Source of the DNA: Candidatus Hydrogenedentota bacterium
GTDB lineage: Bacteria > Hydrogenedentota > Hydrogenedentia > Hydrogenedentales > SLHB01
Length of the DNA stretch: 64,000 bases
Reading direction: 5' to 3'
Assembly: GCA_013359265.1 (NCBI GenBank)
Contig: JABWCD010000009.1
Coordinates: 62,001 to 126,000 of the forward strand
The position numbers and the translations under genes are program-made. The notes beneath the pieces were generated by a model that saw only the letters and a list, made by a program, of their open reading frames with translations, was not told the DNA's origin and made no database searches. Shown piece after piece: positions 8,000 to 16,645 of the stretch (the first letter of the stretch is position 1; each line of letters starts with the position of its first letter).

Positions 8000-8887
8000 A
8001 TGTTTAAGCTGAAGGTTGGTACCTCCGCGGATGCAGCCCTTATGCGTTCCACGAATTTTGACAGCAAGTTGATCATTGGCGATTCCTTGCACGTGTTAAG
8101 GCGCTTTCGCGCGGACTATTTTCAGTGCTGCGTCACAAGTCCACCATACTGGGGGCTCCGAGACTACGAGATTGACGGTCAAGTTGGCGCCGAGAGCGAT
8201 GTCACGGACTACGTCAAACACCTCGTGGACGTGTTTCGCGAGGTTAGGCGCACACTTCGGGAAGATGGCACGTTTTGGCTGAACGTGGGGGATTCGTACA
8301 CAAGTGGCAATCGCACGTGGCGCGACACCGACAAAAAGAACCCCGCGAGGGCAATGAACTATCGGCCCCCAACCCCAAAGGGCCTTAAGCCTAAGGACCT
8401 TATTGGCGTACCTTGGCGCGTTGCCTTGGCGTTGCAGGAGGACGGATGGTTTTTACGCGCGGACAACATCTGGTACAAGCCCAACTGTCAGCCTGAGTCT
8501 GTCAAGGACCGTCCGACACGCGCACACGAGTATTTATTCCTTTTTAGCAAGTCCGAGCACTACTACTACGATTCCGACTCCATCCGTGAACCGGCAAACG
8601 GATCGGGCCAATTGAAGAACAAGAGAACGGTATGGGTCTGCAACACCGAGCCGTACCATGGGGCGCACTTCGCGACGTTTCCGAGGCAGCTCGTAACGCC
8701 ATGTGTCAAAGCGAGCACGCGGCGCGGTGACCTGGTTTTGGACCCATTCATGGGTTCAGGCACGTTGGGTGAGGTTTGTGCGACCGAAGGTCGCCGGTTC
8801 GTGGGAATCGAACTGAATCCGGATTACGCCGGCCTGGCAGTCGCCCGGATATCGGGGTTGGACGCGAAATTGCTCCGGTATGCCTGA
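8000..8887 (+). CDS. Type II DNA methyltransferase (beta class, probably N4-cytosine)
   Basis: 295 aa from ATG 8000 (an alternative ATG lies at 8042). The frame stays open far upstream, but only as antisense of the oxidoreductase gene. Catalytic motif IV TSPPYWG occurs near residues 46-52 and the SAM-binding motif I DPFMGSGT near 248-255. The order IV before I is the beta class, and SPPY favours N4-cytosine methylation. The middle region with YKPNCQPES and RAHEYLFLFSKS is standard for the family. The stop overlaps the next gene's start by 8 nt, and that gene is a candidate nuclease, so the pair reads as a restriction-modification system. Confidence 0.9.
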   Translation: MFKLKVGTSADAALMRSTNFDSKLIIGDSLHVLRRFRADYFQCCVTSPPYWGLRDYEIDGQVGAESDVTDYVKHLVDVFREVRRTLREDGTFWLNVGDSYTSGNRTWRDTDKKNPARAMNYRPPTPKGLKPKDLIGVPWRVALALQEDGWFLRADNIWYKPNCQPESVKDRPTRAHEYLFLFSKSEHYYYDSDSIREPANGSGQLKNKRTVWVCNTEPYHGAHFATFPRQLVTPCVKASTRRGDLVLDPFMGSGTLGEVCATEGRRFVGIELNPDYAGLAVARISGLDAKLLRYA

Positions 8888-9848
8888 CTCGGAGACACTG
8901 CGGCCGTTACTCCAAGTCGGCTTCTACGACCGGCTTAAAGGCATCCGAGACCGGTTCCTGCACGAGGCGCTGGGGCGGGCCATCAAGCAGGTCAACATAC
9001 CAGATCTCGACCGCGAGTTGTCGCGTTTCGCTTCGCGAAAACCGCTGAACGTCCTTGCGCAGGCGGGTGTGCGCGGGGAGGTTTTTTATCCAGTACCTTT
9101 ACTTCTCCGAGCCGATCCGTTCCTGTTGGGCTATTACCGCCTGCTCTTCGGGTTCTCCCAAAAAGAGTTCTACCAAGGCCGACATTTTGGGCCGTACAGA
9201 GGCATGGAGGAACTCGGCAAAATATCTCCGGGAATCGTCGAAAGGATTCCGGAACTTTGCGGCCGTTGCGGGAAGATCGCGGACGAACTTGTGCTTGGGA
9301 TCGACGACCATTCGATTTCCACAGTACGCGAACTCCAGATTCTAACGCTTGGACCGCAAATGCGTGGGGGCCGGAACACCAAACTCGGACGGGACGCGAC
9401 TCAGGAGGTCTACGAACTCCTCGACCGTCTTCTCGGAAGGTACATCCGGGAAAAGACGAAACACTCATACCTTATTGTAAACGATTCCAGACGCAAGGTA
9501 TCGATCGAATTCAAATCGGACCCCGACATTCGCATCACGGAACGTTTGCCAAGCAGCGAACGTTTGTTAGTTTCAATCGAGATCAAAGGAGGAGCGGATT
9601 TCTCAAACATACACAATCGTCTCGGAGAGGCGGAAAAGAGCCACCAGAAGGCGCGTTCGCTTGGATCGAACGAATGTTGGACAATCCATCGGGTGAAGAT
9701 CTCGCCCAAGAAAGCTCGCGAGGCTAGCCCTACGACAACAGCATTCTTCAACTTGAACGCAATACAAATTCCGGATTCGGATCAGGGCGTCGAGTTTCGC
9801 GAGAAACTGGCGTCCGTCTTGAGCATACGTATTCCGAAGGGCGTGTAG
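8880..9848 (+). CDS. Candidate Type II restriction endonuclease (PD-(D/E)XK, possibly XcyI-like)
   Basis: 322 aa. Its ATG lies inside the end of the methyltransferase gene. A PD-(D/E)XK active site is visible: PD at residues 215-216 (SDPDIRI) and E-I-K at 234-236 (VSIEIKGGAD), with an acidic IEFK just before. After this comes NIHNRLGEAEKSHQKA. That region resembles, from memory, the XcyI family, whose characterised members cut CCCGGG and whose partner is an N4-cytosine methylase. The fold and role as nuclease are likely; the specificity is a guess. No transmembrane segment or additional domain is seen. Confidence 0.65.
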   Translation: MPDSETLRPLLQVGFYDRLKGIRDRFLHEALGRAIKQVNIPDLDRELSRFASRKPLNVLAQAGVRGEVFYPVPLLLRADPFLLGYYRLLFGFSQKEFYQGRHFGPYRGMEELGKISPGIVERIPELCGRCGKIADELVLGIDDHSISTVRELQILTLGPQMRGGRNTKLGRDATQEVYELLDRLLGRYIREKTKHSYLIVNDSRRKVSIEFKSDPDIRITERLPSSERLLVSIEIKGGADFSNIHNRLGEAEKSHQKARSLGSNECWTIHRVKISPKKAREASPTTTAFFNLNAIQIPDSDQGVEFREKLASVLSIRIPKGV

Positions 9849-10073
9849 GGAAACAATAGGGGCCTCTAACAAAAGTTACTGCAAAGCCGTTGGGATTGAT
9901 TTGGAAAGTCGGGTTGGCTGGATTCTCGGGGTAGCGCGTCGCAACGTCTGGCCGGGCGCTGTATCTCGATCGGGGAAAAGACCGAAAGCGACTTTTATTC
10001 GATGCCCCAACGCAACCATATACAATCGCAAATACCATAACCCGTATGTAACGGTTTGGGCGGCGAGGGTCTG

Positions 10074-11465
10074 TCACTTCGCGTATAACGCATATATGTA
10101 ATGGTCGCTGCGCAGCACGATGCTCGATTTTCCGTTGCCCGCGACGTCCGCGGTGAGTTCGACACCGGTGATGTTTTCGGTGAACGTGTGCTTTTCGTCG
10201 GGCGTTGTGGGGAAACCGTCCTTATACAACCACACGCTGTATTCGTTCTCCTCGGTACACATGGCGAGGTCGGTCTTTTTATCGCCGTTGAAATCCGCCA
10301 GCACGTAGTGGCGCAACGGAACGCCGCCGGTGAGGAACCACGTGACCGGAATTCGGAATGTGAGATCGGACGCGACGGACGGTTCGAAGCGGCCTTTGTC
10401 GGGCGAGTATGTGTGGGCGGTTAGCGTGATGGGCCAGTTGCGCCCCACGACTGCCCGCAACAGCGCGTCCACCGAAATGCCCGCGCGCGGCGCGTTCCAC
10501 AGCAGGACGTCCGCGTAGCCGTCGCCGTTGAAATCGGGTGGTGTATCGCCAATCGGAATTAGCGCGCCGGGATAGCGCCGCTCGGGCCCCGGTTTCGCGA
10601 TGCTGGACGGCATGCCATCCGCGTCGACCGCGACGTCACTCATGCGGATGAGCGTGTTCAGCGACTCCTCGACGGCGCAGTAAGCGCGCGTCGTCTTCGC
10701 CTGCTCCCTGCGCACGACGAACCACGGCCAGTTGGCGGGTTCATCACCGGCCGCACCGCGAAGCAACCGCGCAGTTCCCCTGGTTCTAACATCCACAGCC
10801 ACGTACTCTTCCGCGTCATTCCGCTGTTCTGACGAAACGGGGTGGGAGTCAAGCCGGTAAACAATCGATGACGTAAAGTTGCCGATAGTGAGTTGGCCAG
10901 CACTTCGAAACGTCGCCGGCCTAAATACGTGTGTCTCCGGTTTCGACTCTGCATACGGTTCGCTGCGGACGAGAGTGCCGTCGAGCGATCGGTACTCGAG
11001 GGCGGCCGATGCGGGTAGGGCCACCATCACGTGCGATGGATCGTTTCCGGGAATCACCAGCACCGCTGGAGTAGGAATCGGGAAGGCCTGTGCGTACAGG
11101 GAGTCCGCGTCGAAGAGTCTCGCGGGTTCGACAGGATCGCCCTGCAACGCGAGGGGAAGTCGGACAATGGCCGCGCCAGTGACAGCAACGACCTCGAATT
11201 TTCCATCCGCATCGATATCGGCGATATCAAACGCGGTGACACCGCGGGGAAGTGTCGTCTCGCGCAAGCCGATGCTGCTGGCCGCGACCGAGAGCGTGTT
11301 GCCTTGGAGCATAAATAAGTCTGCAACGCCGTCAGCATCGGCGCTCGCAAAAAACGTCTGTACTTCCGCGCGCTCAGCCTGGGCGGATTGACTACCGACG
11401 GGGAAGGTGTGTACTTCGAAGACGGCGCCGAGCATCGCGGCGGTTACGTACGCTAAGGACATCAT
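10074..11465 (-). CDS. Exported FG-GAP/VCBS-repeat protein
   Basis: 463 aa. It starts with a hydrophobic segment (MMSLAYVTAAMLGAVFEVHT) that looks like a signal peptide or anchor. Calcium-binding-like FG-GAP/VCBS loops follow, such as ASADADGVADLFML, DIDADGKFEVVAV, DFNGDGYADVLLW and DFNGDKKTDLAMC, which form a beta-propeller in known proteins. No enzymatic motif is seen. Its start overlaps the stop of the upstream FG-GAP gene (ATGA). It is the last of four coupled genes beginning with an ABC-2 transporter. Function unknown; surface binding or adhesion is possible. Confidence 0.7.
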   Translation of the reverse strand: MMSLAYVTAAMLGAVFEVHTFPVGSQSAQAERAEVQTFFASADADGVADLFMLQGNTLSVAASSIGLRETTLPRGVTAFDIADIDADGKFEVVAVTGAAIVRLPLALQGDPVEPARLFDADSLYAQAFPIPTPAVLVIPGNDPSHVMVALPASAALEYRSLDGTLVRSEPYAESKPETHVFRPATFRSAGQLTIGNFTSSIVYRLDSHPVSSEQRNDAEEYVAVDVRTRGTARLLRGAAGDEPANWPWFVVRREQAKTTRAYCAVEESLNTLIRMSDVAVDADGMPSSIAKPGPERRYPGALIPIGDTPPDFNGDGYADVLLWNAPRAGISVDALLRAVVGRNWPITLTAHTYSPDKGRFEPSVASDLTFRIPVTWFLTGGVPLRHYVLADFNGDKKTDLAMCTEENEYSVWLYKDGFPTTPDEKHTFTENITGVELTADVAGNGKSSIVLRSDHYIYALYAK

Positions 11466-12961
11466 CGCACCGACTCCCGCGACAGATACACCGTCGTTTC
11501 CTCGGCGGCGGCTTGGCCTTCGCCCCGCGGAATCGAAACAAGCAAGTCGGAACGATCGTCGCCGTCGATATCTGTGGCCAAGAATTCGCTCTTCGACGTG
11601 ACCTCCAACGTGGCGATGACCTGGTTCGTAATGCCTTTCGGTCCACCTTTGCGGATGACAATTCGATTGGGTCTATCATGGATCGCAGCGTCGCGAATAC
11701 CGTCGCCGTCGAAGTCACCGTCGAGCGAAAACAATCCGCCAGCGAGAAAATTGACGAACATGGCGCTCTGGTAGACGGGTGGTCTATCGAGTTCGATGGA
11801 GAACGTGTGGTTAAAGGAGGGTCTTGCGGGGAATTGTCCGGCATCGTCCTGCAGCCAAACCTGCACTTCGAGGTCCACTTCACGGCCGGTCAGGCCGCGT
11901 ACGAGCGTCTCGCGGATTCCGCCTTCCACAAGCTGTTTATTCTCCGATACGAGGTCGATGCGACCATCCTCGTTATAGTCCGTGAGCACCCGCCAATGCC
12001 TCGAGCCGACGCTCCGGAACGAGACGAACGACTTGCCGGCATCCGTTGAAACGCTCGTTTCGACAATGGACACCGATAACGGTGGGGCGGTCTCGCCGAC
12101 GGGCCTTAACTTAATCAAGTCCATGGCGTTGTCCGTATTGAGGCGGACGCGCTGGTACCACGAATCGACGACTTCGGACCGCACAGAACTCGTTGCCGAG
12201 GGTGACAGTTCTAATCCGCGTTTAACGTGGTCGATCGCGTAGTAATCTTCACGGAATCGTTTTGCTGTTTTGGTCACGTCCTCGTCCTCGTAGGCGACGC
12301 GGACGCCGTTGGCGCTGATCTCGATGTCGCTCATTCGAACGAGCGCTGGAATTTCAACACGCCTCTCTGACGTTGGCCACAGCGTCTGCGGGGGTACGTA
12401 AGCACTCATGGGCGGCAGGATTTGCCAGTTCGCGGCTGCCTCGTAGAAAAGTTCCGTCTTCGCGAATATGTGAATGCCGTCCGAGGCGGGCCGGACGATT
12501 TCCGGTATGGAGTCACCGTCAACATCAACAAGAAAGTCCTCGAAGTGATAGAATCCGCCGCCTTCGGACGATTCGGTTGCGAAGCTGGTGTCGATGACCG
12601 GTTGGCCCCAGTTTATGGGTTGGCTGAGCGTTCGTTGCCATTCCGAATTCGACCAGCGCAGCACTTCCATGCGGTCGCGCATGAGTACGTAGATTTCGTT
12701 CTCCCAAAGGTCAGCCAGTGCCATTCCATTTGGCCGGGGTAAGGGTGTCTGTTGCGCTTTTGGGAATTCTCCATCGCGCTGAAACGCCGCGGTCGTCGGT
12801 GTGACGATGTCATTAGCGCCGTCGCCGTCGAGGTCCGCGTATCGCGTATAGGTGCGGACATTGGCGCTGAATCTTGGCGTATAGGCGTATTCGACTCCGT
12901 CAATCGGCTGCTCGACCAATACAATGCCCCCGAGGAGGAGCAATGGAGCGAGGGCGATCAT
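11462..12961 (-). CDS. Exported FG-GAP/VCBS-repeat protein
   Basis: 499 aa from ATG 12961, which overlaps the permease stop by 4 nt and gives a clear signal-like N-terminus (MIALAPLLLLGGIVLVEQP). Repeated acidic loops of the FG-GAP type are visible: ADLDGDGANDIVTP, DVDGDSIPEIVRP, DYNEDGRIDLVSE, DFDGDGIRDAAIH and DIDGDDRSDLLVS. It is similar in plan to the following gene (10074-11465) and the two may be ancient duplicates. Coupling to an ABC exporter suggests a shared process at the cell surface. The exact role is unknown. Confidence 0.7.
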   Translation of the reverse strand: MIALAPLLLLGGIVLVEQPIDGVEYAYTPRFSANVRTYTRYADLDGDGANDIVTPTTAAFQRDGEFPKAQQTPLPRPNGMALADLWENEIYVLMRDRMEVLRWSNSEWQRTLSQPINWGQPVIDTSFATESSEGGGFYHFEDFLVDVDGDSIPEIVRPASDGIHIFAKTELFYEAAANWQILPPMSAYVPPQTLWPTSERRVEIPALVRMSDIEISANGVRVAYEDEDVTKTAKRFREDYYAIDHVKRGLELSPSATSSVRSEVVDSWYQRVRLNTDNAMDLIKLRPVGETAPPLSVSIVETSVSTDAGKSFVSFRSVGSRHWRVLTDYNEDGRIDLVSENKQLVEGGIRETLVRGLTGREVDLEVQVWLQDDAGQFPARPSFNHTFSIELDRPPVYQSAMFVNFLAGGLFSLDGDFDGDGIRDAAIHDRPNRIVIRKGGPKGITNQVIATLEVTSKSEFLATDIDGDDRSDLLVSIPRGEGQAAAEETTVYLSRESVR

Positions 12962-13749
12962 CCGTGGAGGTTGCGGCGTTGGAGGGCGACGATGGCCGCG
13001 GTGGAGAAGATCGCCGCCGCGATGAGGGAGGTGCCGAGGCACCAATATAAGTTCGCGCCCCATTCGGCGGTGAGGCCGTCGCACTGGGCGCGGAAGCATT
13101 GCCACGGGGTATCGACGTAGCTTGCAAAGAGTACCGGCGCAATGCCAAGCGGATATTTCACCGCATCGAGCACTAGCCAGGTGCCAATAGCGGTAATGAC
13201 GGCCGCCGCGTTGCTTTTCATGAAGGTCGAAATCATAACGGCATAGGACACGAACGCGAATTGTGGAGCGAGGTGAATGAGGAAGCCGAACAAGTACGTT
13301 TGCAGCATCGCGCCGCCGGTGTAGAGCATTTCACCGCCGTATTCGACGCCGGCGACGGTCCCAAATGCAAGACCGATGCCCCATGCCGCGACTGCGACAA
13401 GCAGGCTCAGTGTGAAGGCGTAGGTCAGGCCAATGAGCAGTTTCGCGACGATGAACTCGTGCCGAAGCAGGGGCCGCGTGAGCAGCATGCGGATGCTGCC
13501 GGTGCCGGTCTCGCCGGACACGAGGCTGGCGCAGAAGCTGAGGACGAGGAACAGTCCGAGCAGGTTCAATGCAGTCGGCGTGGCGAAGGCGATGAAGCGG
13601 TACGCGTTGTCGCCGGTACCGGTCAACGGATGCAGCAGGGGAGAAAGCACGACGAGCAGCACGACGAGGACTGGCCCGACGTAGGACAGCTTCGAGCGGA
13701 AGGCCTTGATCAGCTCGATCTGATATGCGGTGGCGATGCGGCCGATCAT
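12958..13749 (-). CDS. ABC-2 type transporter permease
   Basis: 263 aa integral membrane protein with about six hydrophobic segments. Examples are the regions starting YVGPVLVVLLVVLSPLL, LNLLGLFLVLSFCASL and LTYAFTLSLLVAVAAW. The cytoplasmic loop contains SGETGTGSIRMLLTRPL, a typical ABC-2 permease segment (NatB/CcmB-like group). It overlaps the ATPase gene by 4 nt upstream and the first FG-GAP gene by 4 nt downstream. It probably forms a dimeric exporter with the ATPase. Substrate unknown. Confidence 0.85.
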   Translation of the reverse strand: MIGRIATAYQIELIKAFRSKLSYVGPVLVVLLVVLSPLLHPLTGTGDNAYRFIAFATPTALNLLGLFLVLSFCASLVSGETGTGSIRMLLTRPLLRHEFIVAKLLIGLTYAFTLSLLVAVAAWGIGLAFGTVAGVEYGGEMLYTGGAMLQTYLFGFLIHLAPQFAFVSYAVMISTFMKSNAAAVITAIGTWLVLDAVKYPLGIAPVLFASYVDTPWQCFRAQCDGLTAEWGANLYWCLGTSLIAAAIFSTAAIVALQRRNLHG

Positions 13750-14645
13750 CGGTTGAGCACCTTGAGGAAGTACTCCTGCAGCGTTCGCTGGCGCGGCATG
13801 ATGCCGGAGAGCTTGTAGCCGCCACTCACCAGAAACGCGGTAAGCTGATGGACGGAACCGCCGTTCAACACCACGCGCACGCGGCCTTTGTACATCTCCG
13901 CCGACTTCACCCAGGACTGTTCCTTGAGCTTCTTGCCGGCCGCTTCGGGGGAGTCCACGAGCACATCCACCTGGGACTGGTCGTACGAAAGCAGGTTCTC
14001 GACCTCTTCGCAGGATACGAGTTTACCCTGGTTGATGACGCCGACGCGGTCGCAGAGGGCCTCGACTTCCGCCAACTGGTGGCTTGAGAACAGGATGGTG
14101 ACTTTGGCTTCGTCGGCAAGGAATCGTAATAGGTGCAGGATTTCCTGGGTGGACTCGGGGTCGAGGCCGGCGGTCGGTTCGTCGAGGATGAGCAGTTCGG
14201 GTTCGGCGAGCAGGGCTTGGGCGATACCGAGCCGCTGGCGCATTCCGTGGGACAGGGTGCCGACGTGGCGGCCTGCGTACTTAAGAAGTCCCACTCTATC
14301 GAGGGCACGATCTATGTTCACGTCCTTATCGCCAAGCATGGCAAGAAGTTGCAAATTTCGGCGAACGGAAAGGTGGTTGTAGAACGCGGGGCGTTCGGTC
14401 AGGACACCGACGCGGGCCATGACGTCGATAAAATGGTCGTGCAGGTCCCGCCCAAACAGCGACACCGACCCGGACATGGGCGCGACAAGCCCGCAGAGCA
14501 TATACAGCGTGGTGCTCTTCCCTGCTCCGTTCGGCCCCAGGAGGCCAAACACCTCGCCCTCGTTGACGCTCAACGACAGGCCATCCACCGCTGTTACCGC
14601 CCCGTAACGTTTCACAAGCTTTTCAGCCTGGAGACAGACTGGCAT
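13746..14645 (-). CDS. ABC transporter ATP-binding protein
   Basis: 299 aa from ATG 14645 (MPVCLQAEKLVKRYG); longer upstream readings have no family similarity. Walker A GPNGAGKSTT, signature LSHGMRQRLGIAQ, Walker B LLILDEPTAGLD and the switch histidine in SSHQ are all present. A C-terminal extension of about 80 residues after the nucleotide-binding domain is common in the NatA/CcmA-like subfamily that pairs with ABC-2 permeases. First gene of a four-gene operon in which every junction is an ATGA overlap. Confidence 0.93.
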   Translation of the reverse strand: MPVCLQAEKLVKRYGAVTAVDGLSLSVNEGEVFGLLGPNGAGKSTTLYMLCGLVAPMSGSVSLFGRDLHDHFIDVMARVGVLTERPAFYNHLSVRRNLQLLAMLGDKDVNIDRALDRVGLLKYAGRHVGTLSHGMRQRLGIAQALLAEPELLILDEPTAGLDPESTQEILHLLRFLADEAKVTILFSSHQLAEVEALCDRVGVINQGKLVSCEEVENLLSYDQSQVDVLVDSPEAAGKKLKEQSWVKSAEMYKGRVRVVLNGGSVHQLTAFLVSGGYKLSGIMPRQRTLQEYFLKVLNR

Positions 14646-14698
14646 AGGGGAAATGGTAGCAAGAAACGGCAGGCCGGTTTCAACTGGGAACGGACATC

Positions 14699-14726
14699 GG
14701 GTTCCGGGTCTCGGGTTTCGGGTTCC
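14699..14726. repeat. Heptamer tandem repeat (4 units)
   Basis: Four consecutive 7-bp units GGGTTCC, GGGTCTC, GGGTTTC, GGGTTCC upstream of the ABC ATPase gene. Same 7-bp phasing as the arrays at 15566 and 37329 but with a different unit sequence. Confidence 0.75.
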
Positions 14727-14969
14727 GCAGACGATGATGATCGAGTTTGCCGGGAAGGGACCCCGGCGGGTGTCGGTCGTCGGCATTCGGGTTTGGGCCG
14801 AGTAAACAAGAGGGATAATTTGAACGGTGCTTTGCGTCTTTCGTGCGGATCGAATGGGCGCGGCTCCAAACTGGAGGCGGCCCACGCTGACGCTGTTGAG
14901 GTCAGACCGGCGCGGTATCTGTCGGGAGTGCGGGATCAACCCGGTCTGTTGAGCGGGTTCCGATGGCGG

Positions 14970-15539
14970 TTACTTCGGGCGCGGGCGGCCCACGTGGGCA
15001 CAGATGGCGTCGAACAGGTCGGAGACCTGGGGGCAGCCGTAGTCCGCGAAGTTTTTCGGGTTTGCCCAGAATTCTTTCAGGCGGCCGCGGCCTTCGCGTT
15101 CGTACATGACGATCTTGAGCATCATCTGCGCCTTGTCAAGGCCGCGTACGAGACGGGCCTCGGGCGATTGCGGGGCGATGAGATCGCGATTGAATTCGGC
15201 GTATTTCGCGGGAAAGCCCTGCATGAGCTTCTCGAGTATGGCCTGCTCCGCACGGTCCTTGGCATCGCCGAGGTAGCCGTCGCCCGCAGGCATGGGGATG
15301 TCCATTAGAATCGCCTCGGGCAGGTCGTGGATGAGCGCCATGGTGAGGGCGCGCTCGCGGTCGAACTGGCCGGGGTACTCATCGACAAACAGCAGTGTGA
15401 GCACGGCGACGAAGTGGCTGTGGGCCGCGACGGACTCCGGTTCGGTTACGCCACGGAGCACGAACCCCGCCCGCGAAATGCGGTCAAGCGGGTGAATCTC
15501 TTCAAAGAGCCGTAGTACGCGTTGTTCGAAGGCGCCCAT
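14970..15539 (-). CDS. HD-domain hydrolase (HDDC2/YfbR-like)
   Basis: 189 aa. Metal-dependent phosphohydrolase of the HD superfamily, related to 5'-deoxynucleotidases such as YfbR/HDDC2. Metal ligands are visible in ESVAAHSH (first histidines), ALIHDLPEAI (the HD pair) and RGLDKAQMMLK (a later aspartate). Length is as expected for the family. It stands alone: the ABC gene lies about 320 bp further along in the same direction, and a long heptamer repeat array lies just upstream of its start. Likely substrate is a nucleotide monophosphate, by family inference. Confidence 0.8.
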   Translation of the reverse strand: MGAFEQRVLRLFEEIHPLDRISRAGFVLRGVTEPESVAAHSHFVAVLTLLFVDEYPGQFDRERALTMALIHDLPEAILMDIPMPAGDGYLGDAKDRAEQAILEKLMQGFPAKYAEFNRDLIAPQSPEARLVRGLDKAQMMLKIVMYEREGRGRLKEFWANPKNFADYGCPQVSDLFDAICAHVGRPRPK

Positions 15540-15565
15540 GGCCGCAGAGTATGCCAGATTGAGGT

Positions 15566-15680
15566 GTCAGGAGTCAGGAGCCAGAAGTCAGAAGCCAGGA
15601 GCCAGGAGTCAGGAGTCAGAAGTCAGAAGTCAGGAGTCAGGAGTCAGGAGTCAGGAGGAAGAAGGAAGAAGGAAGAAGGA
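15566..15680. repeat. Heptamer tandem array (16 units)
   Basis: Thirteen 7-bp units based on GTCAGGA with variants GTCAGAA, GCCAGGA and GCCAGAA run from 15566 to 15656. Three units of GGAAGAA follow in the same phase, then a partial GGA. The array lies between the start of the HD gene and the end of the cupin gene. It is purine-rich on the plus strand. Confidence 0.9.
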
Positions 15681-15740
15681 ACCACAACTTGATTTGACGA
15701 GAGTCAGGGTCCACGACTCTCTCGCGCGAACGCTCGATCG

Positions 15741-16109
15741 TCATTCCGCGTCGCGGAAGACGGTATCGGGTGAAAATGCAGGCACACACACGGCGACATA
15801 TTCGGCGCCGTCGTCGCCGGGCGTGCTGTAACGGACCCATTCGCCGGGCATGGTAATGATGGCCTGGCCCGCGAACACGTCGAATGGGTCGCCGAGTTCG
15901 TGCTCGACGTGCAGCAGGCCTTTGAGGACCAAGGTGTATTCGGTGAACTCAGGGCGCTGGCCGGGTTCGATCCATCCGGTGGGGCTCTTCATGTGCGCGA
16001 TGCTGACGCCGGTAGTACCGGTAGTAACCCGGCCCACGAATTCGCAGATCTGTTTTGGTTTGTTTCCGACGGCCTGGACGATCGTCGGCTGGGCGATGAG
16101 TTGCGGCAT
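15741..16109 (-). CDS. Cupin-domain protein
   Basis: 122 aa from ATG 16109, preceded by GAGGGGGG. A single small beta-barrel of the cupin type: TEYTLVLKGLLHVEHE carries conserved motif 1-like residues and GQAIITMPGEWVRYSTP the motif 2 region. Such proteins bind metal ions and can be isomerases, dioxygenases or sensors. Nothing in the sequence fixes the reaction. It stands 63 bp downstream of a small membrane protein gene on the same strand. Confidence 0.75.
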   Translation of the reverse strand: MPQLIAQPTIVQAVGNKPKQICEFVGRVTTGTTGVSIAHMKSPTGWIEPGQRPEFTEYTLVLKGLLHVEHELGDPFDVFAGQAIITMPGEWVRYSTPGDDGAEYVAVCVPAFSPDTVFRDAE

Positions 16110-16172
16110 GTTCCCCCCTCCACAGTGCCGAAACCTCCCCGGCGCTGCGTCCATCTCACGGCAATCGATTTG

Positions 16173-16586
16173 TTAAGGAACCTGGCGGGCGAGCGGATTC
16201 ACGATGCGCCACACGCTTGGCACCGCCAGTAGTCCAAGAACCGCCCCAGGCAATAATACACCAGGCGCATCGAGAATCCAGTGTGTGAGCGGCAAGCGCG
16301 CCATGAACATGTCGGCGACGTGCAACGCGGCGTGGCCCGTGGCCCACATGGCCTGCGCTACGATAACAGGCCAGCATTGCCGCAGGTTGAACGCGCACCA
16401 AATGAACCCGGCGCCGGAAATGAAGTACGCCAATCCGATATCGCGCACGAAATGGCCGTTGTACAGGCCGGTGTTGGTCACGCCGGGAATGCTGTCGTAC
16501 CACCCGGGGGCGTACAGTATCATCCACCCGCCATTCGCTATGCTCAGCGCTCCGAGTATGCAGAACACAATTCCGATGATGCGCAT
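16173..16586 (-). CDS. Small four-helix membrane protein
   Basis: 137 aa with about four transmembrane segments: IIGIVFCILGALSIANGGW at the N-terminus, a middle pair around GLAYFISGAGFIWCAF and WPVIVAQAMWATGHAAL, and a C-terminal APGVLLPGAVLGLLAV. The motif NGHFVRDIGLAYF is seen in a family of uncharacterised small membrane proteins. GGAGG lies 8 nt before the ATG. Function unknown. Confidence 0.6.
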   Translation of the reverse strand: MRIIGIVFCILGALSIANGGWMILYAPGWYDSIPGVTNTGLYNGHFVRDIGLAYFISGAGFIWCAFNLRQCWPVIVAQAMWATGHAALHVADMFMARLPLTHWILDAPGVLLPGAVLGLLAVPSVWRIVNPLARQVP

Positions 16587-16645
16587 GGGTGTTGCCTCCC
16601 GTTCGATGAATTGGGCGTATACGGGGCCTATGCAGGGCGCTCGGG

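Noticed and set aside
15566-15680. Possible CRISPR array
   Set aside because: Units are 7 bp and contiguous, with no spacers and no cas genes in the window.
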